Positions 15,894 to 25,569 of a stretch of 64,000 nt of DNA are shown piece by piece. The DNA comes from Janthinobacterium fluminis (GTDB lineage Bacteria; Pseudomonadota; Gammaproteobacteria; Burkholderiales; Burkholderiaceae_D). The stretch's first letter is position 1, and each line of letters starts with the position of its first letter. Both the position numbers and the translations under genes were made by a program. The stretch covers positions 1 to 64,000 of the forward strand of contig NZ_JAQQXR010000006.1 in assembly GCF_028595325.1 (NCBI RefSeq), given 5' to 3'. A model generated the notes under the pieces. That model was given only the letters and a program-made list of their open reading frames with translations, was not told the DNA's origin and ran no database searches.

Positions 15894-17411
15894 ATGGAAA
15901 GGCGCATCCTGATCCTCGCCCCGACCGGGCAGGACGCCCCCCTGGCGGCGCAGGTGCTGGCGTTGGCGATGATCCAGGGACACGTCTGCCAGTCGGCGGC
16001 CGAGCTGGCGGCGCAACTGGAGCTGGGCGCGGCCGGCGTGCTGGCGGCCGATGAGGCGCTGCCGGCGGGCGCCTTCGCGGTGCTGGGCGAGTACATCGCG
16101 CGCCAGCCGGCCTGGTCCGACCTGCCCATCATCCTGCTGACGGCGCGCGGCGGCAGCGATTCGCCGCGCGTGCGCCAGGCCGTCGCCGGGCTGGGCAATC
16201 TGACGCTGCTGGAACGCCCGGTGAACACGCTGACCCTGGTGGCGTCGGCGCACGCGCTGCTGCGCGCCCGCACCCGCCAGTACCAGGCGCGCGAGGCGGA
16301 GCGGCGCAAGGACGAGTTCCTCGCCAGCCTGGGGCACGAACTGCGCAACCCGCTGGCGCCGATCAAGACCTCGGTGGCGCTGCTGGGCCAGTTGTATCCG
16401 GACGTGGCGGCCGTGCAGCGCATCAAGGACGTCATCGACCGCCAGGTGACCCATTTGACGCGGCTGGTCGACGATCTGCTCGACGTCGCCCGCATCACCA
16501 GCGGCAAGATCGCGCTGCGGCGCGAGCGCGTCCTGTTCGGCGCGGTGCTCGACCATGTCAAGGAACTGTGCCTGCAAAACGCCGCCAACAAGCACATCCG
16601 CATCGACTTCGCGCTGCCGCCGCACGACGTCGCGCTGCACGCCGACGCCGCGCGCGTCGTGCAAATCCTCGCCAACATCGTCTCGAACGCGATCAAGTTC
16701 ACGCCCGTCGACGGCCGCATCGCCGTGCGCGCCTGGCTCGACGCCGGCCAGTTGAGCATCAGCGTCAAGGACAACGGCGTGGGCCTCAAAGCCGAGGCGA
16801 TTCCGCGCATTTTTTCCATGTTTGAACAAAGCCAGACCGTCTCCGGCCAGATGGCCAGCGGCCTGGGCATAGGATTGAGTCTGGCGCGCAAATTCGCCGA
16901 GATGCACGGCGGCAGCGTGCAGGCGAGCAGCGAGGGGCCCGGCAAGGGCAGCGAGTTTGTGATACGCCTGCCGGTCGCGGCGGCGGAGACGGCGGCGCCG
17001 GCCGCGCCGCCGGACGCGGCGCCGGCGGCGGCGCAGCCGACCCGGGTGCTGGTCGTCGACGACAACCGCGACGCCGCCGACTCGCTGCAAGCCCTGTTCC
17101 AGATGGCCGGCTACGACGTTGCCACGGCCTACGACGGCCAGGCGGCGCTGGCCGCCGTCCAGGCCGGCATGCCGCAGTTGATCGTCATGGACCTGGGCAT
17201 GCCGGGCATGGACGGCTACGAGACGGCGCGGCGCATCCGCCAACTGCCGCGCGCCGGGCGCATCATGATGATCGCGCTGACGGGCTGGGGCCAGGGCGAC
17301 GCCCGCAGCCGCACGCTGGAGGCCGGCTTCGACTTCCACCTGATCAAGCCGGTCGACTTCGCCGACATCGTCGCCCTGGCCGGGGCGGCGCCGCAGCCGC
17401 CGGCGCCATGA
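15894..17411 (+). CDS. hybrid histidine kinase with C-terminal receiver
   Basis: A 505-residue cytoplasmic kinase. Residues 1-125 form a receiver-like domain that lacks the usual acidic pocket and phospho-Asp (pseudo-receiver). The HisKA dimerisation helix carries His148 in ASLGHELRNPL, followed by an HATPase domain with an N box (NIVSNAIKF) and G boxes (DNGVGL, GLGIGLSL). An Ala/Pro linker (about residues 360-382) leads to a true receiver with Asp433 in VMDLGMPGMDG. No membrane segment is present, so input is probably intracellular, possibly from the KaiC-like partner encoded immediately upstream. No separate response regulator gene follows. Confidence 0.9.
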   Translation: MERRILILAPTGQDAPLAAQVLALAMIQGHVCQSAAELAAQLELGAAGVLAADEALPAGAFAVLGEYIARQPAWSDLPIILLTARGGSDSPRVRQAVAGLGNLTLLERPVNTLTLVASAHALLRARTRQYQAREAERRKDEFLASLGHELRNPLAPIKTSVALLGQLYPDVAAVQRIKDVIDRQVTHLTRLVDDLLDVARITSGKIALRRERVLFGAVLDHVKELCLQNAANKHIRIDFALPPHDVALHADAARVVQILANIVSNAIKFTPVDGRIAVRAWLDAGQLSISVKDNGVGLKAEAIPRIFSMFEQSQTVSGQMASGLGIGLSLARKFAEMHGGSVQASSEGPGKGSEFVIRLPVAAAETAAPAAPPDAAPAAAQPTRVLVVDDNRDAADSLQALFQMAGYDVATAYDGQAALAAVQAGMPQLIVMDLGMPGMDGYETARRIRQLPRAGRIMMIALTGWGQGDARSRTLEAGFDFHLIKPVDFADIVALAGAAPQPPAP

Positions 17412-17420
17412 GCGCCGCGC

Positions 17421-18422
17421 TTACTTGGCGCGGCGCCAGCTCGACACGGTGACGAACACGCCGTCGCTGCCGCGCCTGTCCTCGACGAGGACGCGGTAGC
17501 GGCCGGCGCCGTCGGCGCCGTCAAACGTGGCCTTGCGCTCGGACTCCTCGAAGCGCGCGCCCTTGGCCAGACCGCGGTACTGGTCAACGACGCTGTCGAA
17601 GTCGGCATAGCTGAGCAGGATCACCTGGGCGTCGGGCCATTTTTCGCCCTGCTGCTGGGCCGCCTGGTACTGCGTGTACATCGGCAGGCCGGCCAAGCCC
17701 TTCGGCAGCACCACCTTGCCGGCGCTGGCCGTGCTGCGGATCTCGGCCGTCGCCACCAGCAGCGGCGCCAGCGACGCCGGGAAGCCGCGCGGCACCTCGG
17801 CCTTGCTCCAGCCGGCCACATCCAGCGGCGCCGTCACATACTCGACGCTGGCGATTTTCTGCGCGGCGGCGACTTCCTCGGGATCGTCGCTTTCGGCGGC
17901 CAGCGCCAGCATGCCCGGCAGTTTTTTGCTCCACGCCAGCAGGGGCGCGGCGTCCGCCTCCTTGGCGCCGGCCGGCTGGAACACCGTCAGCACGGTTTGC
18001 GGCTCGGGATTGCACACTTTCGCGTCGTCGCCCTTGCGCGGGCGGCAATGGCCGTTGACCAGGCCCGCGGCCAGCAAGTTGTCCTTGCCGTCGAGCAGCA
18101 GCGCGGCCCGTTCGCGGCCGTGGGCCTCCGGGTTGATCGAGGCGAACACCTTGCGGCCGTCCGGGAACACGGTGCGGGTGATGTCGTGCCGGGAACGCAT
18201 GCTCTCCAGCAGCTGGGCGATGACCAGGCCATCGCCGTCCGTGTAACTGCCGCGGGCGTAGCCGACCAGCTTGAGCACGCTGGCGCGCACGCGCGGATTA
18301 TCTTTCAGGCTTTGCGCCGGCGCCGGCACCTCGCTGGTGATGCCGGCTTCGGCGCCGGCCTGCGCCAGCGCGCCGTTCGCCGCGCCCAGCGTCAGCGCGA
18401 ATAAGAGGGATGCTGCTTTCAA
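17421..18422 (-). CDS. exported protein of unknown function
   Basis: A 333-residue protein with a clear Sec signal peptide (LLFALTLGAANGALAQA). A TTG start at 18422 is proposed because AAGGAG sits 5 bases upstream and the signal peptide then begins directly; a longer frame exists but its added residues look non-coding. The mature protein has one region with spaced cysteines (GHCRPRKGDDAKVCNPEP). No family is recognised with confidence. It is convergent with the kinase gene and shares no obvious operon. It is probably periplasmic. Confidence 0.65.
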   Translation of the reverse strand: MKAASLLFALTLGAANGALAQAGAEAGITSEVPAPAQSLKDNPRVRASVLKLVGYARGSYTDGDGLVIAQLLESMRSRHDITRTVFPDGRKVFASINPEAHGRERAALLLDGKDNLLAAGLVNGHCRPRKGDDAKVCNPEPQTVLTVFQPAGAKEADAAPLLAWSKKLPGMLALAAESDDPEEVAAAQKIASVEYVTAPLDVAGWSKAEVPRGFPASLAPLLVATAEIRSTASAGKVVLPKGLAGLPMYTQYQAAQQQGEKWPDAQVILLSYADFDSVVDQYRGLAKGARFEESERKATFDGADGAGRYRVLVEDRRGSDGVFVTVSSWRRAK

Positions 18423-18566
18423 TTCGACTCCTTGACCACCCCCCTGCCCGAAACCAGTGCCGGGACCGAAGAAGCATGGCGGGCCAATTATAGAACCTCC
18501 GCAACAATCTGGCGCACGCAGCAAGATTGCCTTGCAATCAATGCAAGGCGGCGGCGCCGGGCGCCG

Positions 18567-20453
18567 CTATTTCCAGTTGCCGCGCAGCTTGCTGACCTGC
18601 TGCTGCAGGAACTCCGGCGTCGCCTCGGCCGGCGCCACCGGCTGGCCGACGGCCAGCGCCAGCCGCGAGCGCCAACCGCCGCGGAAGGTGCGCTCGAAGA
18701 CATTGCTCTTGTTGCGGCTGAGCCAATGCCCCCACAGGCCGCGCAGCGCCATCGGGATCACCGGCACCGGCGAGCGCGCCAGGATCTTGGCGATGCCACC
18801 CTTGAACTCGTTCATCTCGCCCGTCGTCGTCAGCTTGCCCTCGGGGAAGATGCAGACCAGGTCGCCCTCGTGCAGCGCCTGGGCGATGTCGACGAAGGCT
18901 TTTTCCATCAGCCACGGGTCTTCCTTGGCCGAGGCGATCGGGATCGCCTTGCCGGTTTTGAAAATCCAGCCCAGCAGCGGCATCTTGAAGATGCGGTGGT
19001 CCATCACGAAGCGGATGGGGCGCGGGCTGGCCGCGACGATGACGATGGCGTCGACGTAACTGACGTGGTTGCACACCAGCACCGCCGCGCCCTCGGCCGG
19101 GATGCGCTCGGCGTCGACGCACTTGACCCGGTGTATGGTGTGGATCAGCAGCCAGGCGAGGAAGCGCATCAGGAATTCCGGCACCAGCGAGAAGATGTAG
19201 ACGGCCACCAGCGCGTTCAGCACGGCCGTAATGAGGAACAATTGCGGGATCGTCATGCCCTGCCCCAGCAGCACGATGGCGACGCCGGCCGCCGCGACCA
19301 TGAACAGCGCGTTCAGGATGTTCATGCCGGCGATGGTGCGGGAAATGTGTTCGCGGTCGCAGCGGGTCTGGATCAGCGCGAACAGCGGCACGATGAAGAA
19401 ACCGCCGAAGACGCCGATCATGACGATGTCGAACAGGATGCGGTAGGCGCCCTGCTGCGCCAGCAGCGCGACGGCGTCGACGACGTAGGTATTCACGTAG
19501 CTGTTGCTGGCGAAGTAGAGGTCGACGCCAAACAGCGACAGGCCGATCGAGCCGAACGGCACCAGGCCGATTTCGATCTTGCGCCCGGACAGGCGTTCGC
19601 ACAGCAGCGAACCGGCGCCTATGCCCAGCGAGAACACGGTCAGCAGCAGCACGAAGACGCCGTGGGTGCCGTGCAGATAGTCTTTGGCGTAAACGGGGAA
19701 CTGGGCCAGGATCAGCGCGCCGTAGAACCAGAACCAGGAGTTGCCCAGCATGGCCAGGAAGACGACGCGGTTCTGCCGCGAAAAGCCGAGGTTGCGGATG
19801 GATTCCGACAGCGGGTTCCAGTTGATCTTCAGTTCCGGCGCGGCGGCCGGCGTCAGCGGCACGCGGTAGCTGGCGATCAGGCCGACGACGGCGACGGCGA
19901 TGGTGGCGCCGGCCACCAGCTCCACGCCCAGCGGCTTGTGCACGACCAGCACGGCGCCGAGGATTTCGCCGAGCAGGATGCCGACGAAGGTGCCCATTTC
20001 GATCAGGCCGTTGCCGCCGATCAGCTCGTCCGCTTTCAGCTGCTGCGGCAGATAGGCGTATTTGACGGGACCGAACAGGGTCGAATGGATGCCCATGCCG
20101 ACCACGGCCGCCACCAGCAGCCATAAGGTGTGCGTCATCCAGCCCGCCGCGGCGATGGCCATGATGGCCACCTCCAGCCATTTGACGAAGCGGGCCAGGC
20201 CGGCCTTCTCGAATTTGTCGGCGATCTGCCCGGCCGTCGCGGAAAACACCACGTAGGGCAGGATGAACAGGCCGGGTATCAGGTTGGTGATGGTCGAGGC
20301 GTCGAGCGTGGTCCAGCTCAACGCATCATAGGTGAGTATCACCATCAGGGCGGTCTTGAACAGGTTGTCGTTGAAGGCGCCGAAAAACTGCGTCCAGAAA
20401 AACGGCCCGAAACGGCGCTGCGACAACAGGGAAAACTGGCTGGCGTGACTCAT
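18567..20453 (-). CDS. LplT-like MFS transporter fused to PlsC acyltransferase
   Basis: A 628-residue two-part inner-membrane protein. Residues 1 to about 400 form a 12-helix MFS domain of the lysophospholipid transporter type (FFWTQFFGAFNDNLFKTAL). The remainder is a PlsC-like acyltransferase with the HX4D motif (CNHVSYVDAI) and FPEG motif (CIFPEGKLTTTG). Together they would flip lysophospholipids inward and re-acylate them. Longer relatives (MFS-Aas fusions) also carry an acyl-ACP synthetase domain, absent here, so acyl-ACP must come from elsewhere. The ATG at 20453 was chosen by resemblance to the family N terminus; no strong ribosome site is visible, and an upstream TTG at 20486 is an alternative. 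Confidence 0.87.
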   Translation of the reverse strand: MSHASQFSLLSQRRFGPFFWTQFFGAFNDNLFKTALMVILTYDALSWTTLDASTITNLIPGLFILPYVVFSATAGQIADKFEKAGLARFVKWLEVAIMAIAAAGWMTHTLWLLVAAVVGMGIHSTLFGPVKYAYLPQQLKADELIGGNGLIEMGTFVGILLGEILGAVLVVHKPLGVELVAGATIAVAVVGLIASYRVPLTPAAAPELKINWNPLSESIRNLGFSRQNRVVFLAMLGNSWFWFYGALILAQFPVYAKDYLHGTHGVFVLLLTVFSLGIGAGSLLCERLSGRKIEIGLVPFGSIGLSLFGVDLYFASNSYVNTYVVDAVALLAQQGAYRILFDIVMIGVFGGFFIVPLFALIQTRCDREHISRTIAGMNILNALFMVAAAGVAIVLLGQGMTIPQLFLITAVLNALVAVYIFSLVPEFLMRFLAWLLIHTIHRVKCVDAERIPAEGAAVLVCNHVSYVDAIVIVAASPRPIRFVMDHRIFKMPLLGWIFKTGKAIPIASAKEDPWLMEKAFVDIAQALHEGDLVCIFPEGKLTTTGEMNEFKGGIAKILARSPVPVIPMALRGLWGHWLSRNKSNVFERTFRGGWRSRLALAVGQPVAPAEATPEFLQQQVSKLRGNWK

Positions 20454-20728
20454 GGGCGGGATGGGTAAGTGGGAACAGGATGACAAAATACAGGACTACG
20501 CCGCGCACGACAATCTTAATTACCGTGGCGCGGGACGGTTCGGCCGGCAAGCTGCGCCAAAACAAATCGGGCGGGCGGCGCGGGCCTGGCGTCCAACTGA
20601 AATTCAGTTGCCGGAACTTTTACATTATCATCCGAGTAATAGTGAAACGATACACTTGTTTTCCAGCAGTAAGGCCAGCGTCGTTTCCCATCATAATAAA
20701 CACCAGATAAACACAAGAATCGAGCATC

Positions 20729-23700
20729 ATGGAATCATTGATCAGCGTTCTCATTCTGGCCGGGGTGGTGTACCTCCTGCTGCCGTTCATCGCCATGGCC
20801 AAGGCCAGCGGCGCGCGCCGCCGCGTCGACGCGCTGGAGTCCGAAACCAGCCGCTTGAAAGAGGAATTGCGCGACCTGCAATCGCAGGTCGCGACGCTGC
20901 GCAACGCCGCCGCGGCCAGGGCGGCGCCGGCCGAGGCGCCGGCGACGGCCAGCTACGCGCCCGCGTCCAAGCCGGCGCCGGCCGCCGTTGTGCCGCCCAC
21001 GTTTGCGCTACCCGCCGCCGCGCCGCCGGCGCCCGCCCGGCCGGAAACCAGCCAATCCACCCTGCCCGCCTACCCCAGCCTGCCCGAGCGGGCCGACACG
21101 CCCGCCGCGCCACGGCCGGCGCCGGCGGCCGACGGCCGCGCCGACGAGTTTTCGCCCGGCTATGTGCAGCCGCCGCCGGCCTGGGCCGGCGCGGCCAGCG
21201 CCCTGTTCGGCAAGGCGAAGAACTGGCTGCTCAGCGGCAATCTGGTGGCGAAGCTGGGCCTGATCATCCTGTTCATCGGCGTCAGCTTCCTGCTCAAGTA
21301 CGTCGCCGGGCAAATCAGCGTGCCGATCGAGCTGCGCCTGGCCGGCATCGCGCTGGCCGACATCGCCCTGCTCGGCTGGGGCTGGCGCATCCGCCAGACG
21401 CGCCCCGGCATCAGCCTGCCCGTGCAGGGCGCCGCGCTGGCCATCCTGATGCTGGTCGTGTTCGGCGCCTTCCGCCTCTACCACCTGATCCCGGGCGGCC
21501 TGGCCTTCGCGCTGCTGCTGGTGCTGACCGCCTTCACCTGCCTGCTGGCCGTGCTGCAAAACGCCGTCTGGCTGGCCACCTTCGGCATCGTCGGCGGCTT
21601 CGCCGTGCCGCTGCTGGCCTCCACCGGCGGCGGCAGCCACATCGGCCTGTTCAGCTATTACGCGCTGCTCAACGCCGGCGTGCTGGCGATCGCGCTGAAA
21701 CGCTCGTGGCGCATGCTCAACCTGCTCGGTTTCGCCTTCACCTTCATCGTCGGCACGGCCTGGGGCGTGCTGAAATACGCGCCGGAACACTATCTGTCGA
21801 CCCAGTTGTTCCTGATCCTGTTCTTCCTGTTCTACGTCGCCATCGCGCTGGCTTACGCGGCCCACGAGGCGCCCAAACTGCGCCACTACGTCGACGCCAC
21901 GCTGGTCTTCGGCACGCCGCTGCTGGCGATGGGCCTGCAATACGGCCTGGTCAAGGCGCTGCCGTTCGGGCTGGCCTTCTCCGCGCTGGCGCTGGGCCTG
22001 TTCTACACGGGGCTGGCGCTGGTCCTGTGGCGCCGCGCCGCCACCTTCAAGCTGCTGGCCGAAACCTTCCTCGCGCTGGGTATCGTCTTCGGCACGCTGG
22101 CGCTGCCGTTCGCGCTCGACGGCCGCTGGACCTCGGCCGCGTGGGCGCTGGAAGGCGCCGGCATCGTCTGGGTCGGCCTGCGCCAGCGCCAGCCGCTGGC
22201 CTGGATCTTCGGCCTGCTGGTGCAGGCCGGCGCCTGGCTGTCCTTCCTCGGCGCCGTCAGCGGCCTGGACCCGGCCGCCGCGCTGCAGCAAAACCTGTGG
22301 CTGGGCTTCCTGATCCTGGCGGCCAGCGCGCTGTTCATGGCGACGACGCTGCGCAAGGCGCCGGCCGAATCGGGCGGCGCCGCGCTGTCCTGGCTGGCGC
22401 TGCTGTTCCTCGGCGGCGCCACGCTGTGGCTGCTGGCCGGCAGCTGGACCGAAATCTTCCTGCGCACCGACGGCGCGACGCAACTCAATCTGCTGACCGG
22501 CAGCGCCGTGCTGATCGCCATCGCGCTCGGCCTCATCGCCACGCGCCTGCAATGGCGCGCGGCCGGCAACTATGCGCTGCTGGTGCAGGCCGCCGCCGGC
22601 GTGGCGCTGCTGGCCAAGGTCGGCACCGGCTGGATCGACGCCTCGCCGGCGCTGTTCGACGGCCCCTTCCTGAGCGCCCTGATGCTCGGCGCCGCCGTCT
22701 TCCTGAGCGCCTGGTTCATCGAACGCCAGGCGCGCCGCGACCAGGCCCCGCAACTGGCGCGGATGGCGGCCATGCTGCTGCCCGGCGCCGGATTTTGCTG
22801 GTTTGCGCTGGTGTTGACGGCGCTGGCGAGCTGGTTCACCGCCTACGCCCCGCCGCAACTGCCCGCCGACGACTACCTCCATCCGGAACGCTGGTTCTCC
22901 GCCTACGTCATCGCGCTGGCCCTGTCCACGCCGCTGTTCGGCTGGCTGGCGCGGCGCCTCGACTGGCCGGCGCTGCGCTGGTTCACGGCGCCGGCGTGGC
23001 TGGCGCTGGCCGCGAGCTGCGCCGCCATGCTGGCCGCCCTGTACCTGGAGGAGCGCATCCCCGGGCGCCTGGCGTGGACCGCGCTGGCGGCGGCCTGGCT
23101 GGCCGGCGAATACCTGCTGCAACTGTGGCCGCGCGCCGGCTGGCGCCTCGGCGTCAAGGCGCAGCAGGCACTGCACAGCGTGCGCACCGGCGCCCCGTGG
23201 CTGATGCTCTGGCCGCTGGGCGTGCACTACCTCTCCGCCTGGCTGCTGGCCGGCGCCAGCGAGCCGGAGCGCATGCTGGCGCAAGCCGGCTGGGAAGTCA
23301 GCGGCAGCTGGGCCCGCTATCTGCCGGCCTGGGCGATGATGCTGCTGGCGGCCCTGCTGGCGCGCCGCAGCCGCGACGGCGGCTGGCCGCTGGCGCCGGT
23401 GGCGGCGTGGTATCGGCGCTGTCTGATTCCGCTGGCGGCGCTGTGGTCCTGCCTGCTGGTGGCGGTCTGGAACATCGCCTACAACGGCGCGATGGCGCCG
23501 CTGCCCTATCTGCCGCTGCTCAACCCGCTCGACCTGAGCACCGGCTTCGCCATATTGCTGGCCGTCACAGCCTACCGCCTGCTGCGCGCCGAACACCCCG
23601 CGCTGCCGCAACTGTGGCGGGGCCGCCTGCCCGTCGTCGCCGGCTGCGTCGTCTATGCCTGGCTCAACCTGATGCTGCTGCGCAGCGTGTCGAACTATAT

Positions 23701-24028
23701 GGACGTGCCCTACCGCTTCGAGGCCATGCTGGACTCGCGCTTCGTGCAGGCGCTGCTGTCGCTGGTGTGGAGCGTCACGGCGCTGATCCTGATGCGCCAC
23801 GCCACGCTGCGCCAGGCGCGCAAGCAATGGAGCCTGGGCGCCGTCCTGCTCGGTCTGGTGGTGCTGAAACTGTTCACCATCGACCTGTCCAACGTCGGCG
23901 GCATCGAACGCATCGTCTCCTTCGTCGGCGTGGGCGGGCTGATGCTGCTGATCGGCTATCTGGCGCCGTTTCCCGGCAAGCTGGAAGCGGCCGACACGGC
24001 GGCGCCTGAAACGCCCCGCCCCATTTGA
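20729..24028 (+). CDS. DUF2339 large polytopic membrane protein
   Basis: A 1099-residue protein. It begins with a membrane helix (LISVLILAGVVYLLLPFIAMA), followed by a short coiled coil (DALESETSRLKEELRDLQSQV), an Ala/Pro-rich linker, and then some twenty to thirty predicted membrane helices filling the rest. This layout matches the DUF2339 family, whose function is not established. The next gene (DUF3999) follows 18 bp downstream, and the pair is likely one operon. The extreme hydrophobicity and size suggest a transporter or envelope-polymer enzyme, which is speculation. Base composition is typical of the chromosome. Confidence 0.85.
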   Translation: MESLISVLILAGVVYLLLPFIAMAKASGARRRVDALESETSRLKEELRDLQSQVATLRNAAAARAAPAEAPATASYAPASKPAPAAVVPPTFALPAAAPPAPARPETSQSTLPAYPSLPERADTPAAPRPAPAADGRADEFSPGYVQPPPAWAGAASALFGKAKNWLLSGNLVAKLGLIILFIGVSFLLKYVAGQISVPIELRLAGIALADIALLGWGWRIRQTRPGISLPVQGAALAILMLVVFGAFRLYHLIPGGLAFALLLVLTAFTCLLAVLQNAVWLATFGIVGGFAVPLLASTGGGSHIGLFSYYALLNAGVLAIALKRSWRMLNLLGFAFTFIVGTAWGVLKYAPEHYLSTQLFLILFFLFYVAIALAYAAHEAPKLRHYVDATLVFGTPLLAMGLQYGLVKALPFGLAFSALALGLFYTGLALVLWRRAATFKLLAETFLALGIVFGTLALPFALDGRWTSAAWALEGAGIVWVGLRQRQPLAWIFGLLVQAGAWLSFLGAVSGLDPAAALQQNLWLGFLILAASALFMATTLRKAPAESGGAALSWLALLFLGGATLWLLAGSWTEIFLRTDGATQLNLLTGSAVLIAIALGLIATRLQWRAAGNYALLVQAAAGVALLAKVGTGWIDASPALFDGPFLSALMLGAAVFLSAWFIERQARRDQAPQLARMAAMLLPGAGFCWFALVLTALASWFTAYAPPQLPADDYLHPERWFSAYVIALALSTPLFGWLARRLDWPALRWFTAPAWLALAASCAAMLAALYLEERIPGRLAWTALAAAWLAGEYLLQLWPRAGWRLGVKAQQALHSVRTGAPWLMLWPLGVHYLSAWLLAGASEPERMLAQAGWEVSGSWARYLPAWAMMLLAALLARRSRDGGWPLAPVAAWYRRCLIPLAALWSCLLVAVWNIAYNGAMAPLPYLPLLNPLDLSTGFAILLAVTAYRLLRAEHPALPQLWRGRLPVVAGCVVYAWLNLMLLRSVSNYMDVPYRFEAMLDSRFVQALLSLVWSVTALILMRHATLRQARKQWSLGAVLLGLVVLKLFTIDLSNVGGIERIVSFVGVGGLMLLIGYLAPFPGKLEAADTAAPETPRPI

Positions 24029-24046
24029 TATAGAAAGTTATTCCCG

Positions 24047-25477
24047 ATGAGAGCAGTCTTGATCCTGATGGCCACGCTGGCGCTCGCGCCCGGCGCGGCC
24101 GCCGCCAAACCGGACAGCGACACGCCGGCCGATTACACGCACAGCCTGCCGCTGAGCGTCAGCGGCAAGGCCGGCGTCGTCGCCTACCGGCTGCCGCAGG
24201 CCGTCTACCTGCACGCCAGTTCGTCCGAGCTGGACGATGTGCGCCTGTTCGACCGGCAGGGCAGCAAGCTGGCCTTCGCGCTGCGGCGCCCGCCCGCGCA
24301 GGCGCGCACCAGCCGGCGCGACCTGCCGGTCAGCATCTTCCCCGTGGCGGGCGGCCAGCCGGATACCGGCGCCGGCGACGAGGCGGGCGGCCTCGACATC
24401 CGCACCGGCGCCGACGGCCGCCTGCTGTCCGTCACGCGCAGCGCGCGCGGCGGCGCCACCGCCTCCAAACCCGGGCTGGGCAGCCTGGTCCTCGACATCG
24501 GCGCGGCCGGCAAGGACCCGGCCGCGGCGGTCGGCGCGCTGCGCTTCCGCCTGCCGGCCGGCACCGGCAACTACAACGCCCAGGTCTGGCTGGAAGTGAG
24601 CGACGACCTGAAGCGCTGGGACGCGCTGGGCGCGGCCTCCCTGAACTGGCTCGTCAACAGCGACACGCAGACGCTGGCCAACGACAGGATCGAATTCGAG
24701 CCGCGGCGTTTCCGCTACGCCCGCCTGAGCTGGCGCGAGGGCGCGCCGCTGCTGTTTGCCGGCATCAGCGCCGAATCGCTGAGCCAGACCGAGGTCGCCG
24801 CGCCGACCGAGCAATTGCTGCTGCAGCCGGCGCCCGGACAACTGCCCCAGGACCTGGTGTATCGCGGCGCCGCCGCCATCCCGGTGGAAAAGGTGGGCCT
24901 GCAGTTTGCCGAACAAAACATCGTGCTGCCGGCCGTACTGGGGCGCTACCGGGAAGTGCCCAGCCGGCAACTGGGCCAGCCTTCCACCCTGGCCTTCGAG
25001 CCGCTGCTGCGGACGACTTTTTACCAGATCACGCAGGCCGGCCAGCGGCGCGGCGCGGCCGACCTGGCGATGGCGCAGCAGCACGCGGCGCAGTGGGTGC
25101 TGCGGCCGGACGCCGCCAGCGGCGCCAGACCGGCGCTGCGCCTGGTCTGGTCGCCGTCCTCGCTGGTCTTCCTCGCCAACGGCATGGGGCCGTACACGCT
25201 GGCCTTCGGCCGCGCCGGCGCCCACCGCGCCGCCATTGCGCTGGAACAAGTGGCGCCCGGCTTCAGCGAGGCAGAATTGCTGAACCTGGAACAAGCCCGG
25301 GCCGGGCCGCTGGCGGCGAACCCGGCGGCCGCCGCCGCGCCCGGCGGCGAGGCGGACCGCGCGGCCCAGTTGCGCCTGGCCGCCCTGTGGGGCGCGCTGC
25401 TGCTGGGCGTGGCCGTGCTGGGCTTCTTCGCCTGGCGGCTGCTGCGGCAAATGCAGGCGCAGGACCGGACGCCCTGA
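24047..25477 (+). CDS. DUF3999 family exported membrane-anchored protein
   Basis: A 476-residue protein with a signal peptide (LILMATLALAPGAAAA), a long periplasmic beta-rich region (residues 25 to about 440, with a LPLSVSGKAGVVAYRLPQAV start typical of DUF3999) and one C-terminal membrane helix (LWGALLLGVAVLGFFAW) followed by a short basic tail. It would be anchored to the inner membrane facing the periplasm. Its gene directly follows the DUF2339 gene, and the two families commonly occur side by side, so they probably work as a complex. The activity is unknown. Confidence 0.82.
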   Translation: MRAVLILMATLALAPGAAAAKPDSDTPADYTHSLPLSVSGKAGVVAYRLPQAVYLHASSSELDDVRLFDRQGSKLAFALRRPPAQARTSRRDLPVSIFPVAGGQPDTGAGDEAGGLDIRTGADGRLLSVTRSARGGATASKPGLGSLVLDIGAAGKDPAAAVGALRFRLPAGTGNYNAQVWLEVSDDLKRWDALGAASLNWLVNSDTQTLANDRIEFEPRRFRYARLSWREGAPLLFAGISAESLSQTEVAAPTEQLLLQPAPGQLPQDLVYRGAAAIPVEKVGLQFAEQNIVLPAVLGRYREVPSRQLGQPSTLAFEPLLRTTFYQITQAGQRRGAADLAMAQQHAAQWVLRPDAASGARPALRLVWSPSSLVFLANGMGPYTLAFGRAGAHRAAIALEQVAPGFSEAELLNLEQARAGPLAANPAAAAAPGGEADRAAQLRLAALWGALLLGVAVLGFFAWRLLRQMQAQDRTP

Positions 25478-25569
25478 GCGCCGCGCGCCGGCCGGCGCGC
25501 CCCGTGCGTGCGCGCACACTGAATTAAAGTACAATCATTGCATCACAGCATCATCACAAGGGAAAACTC

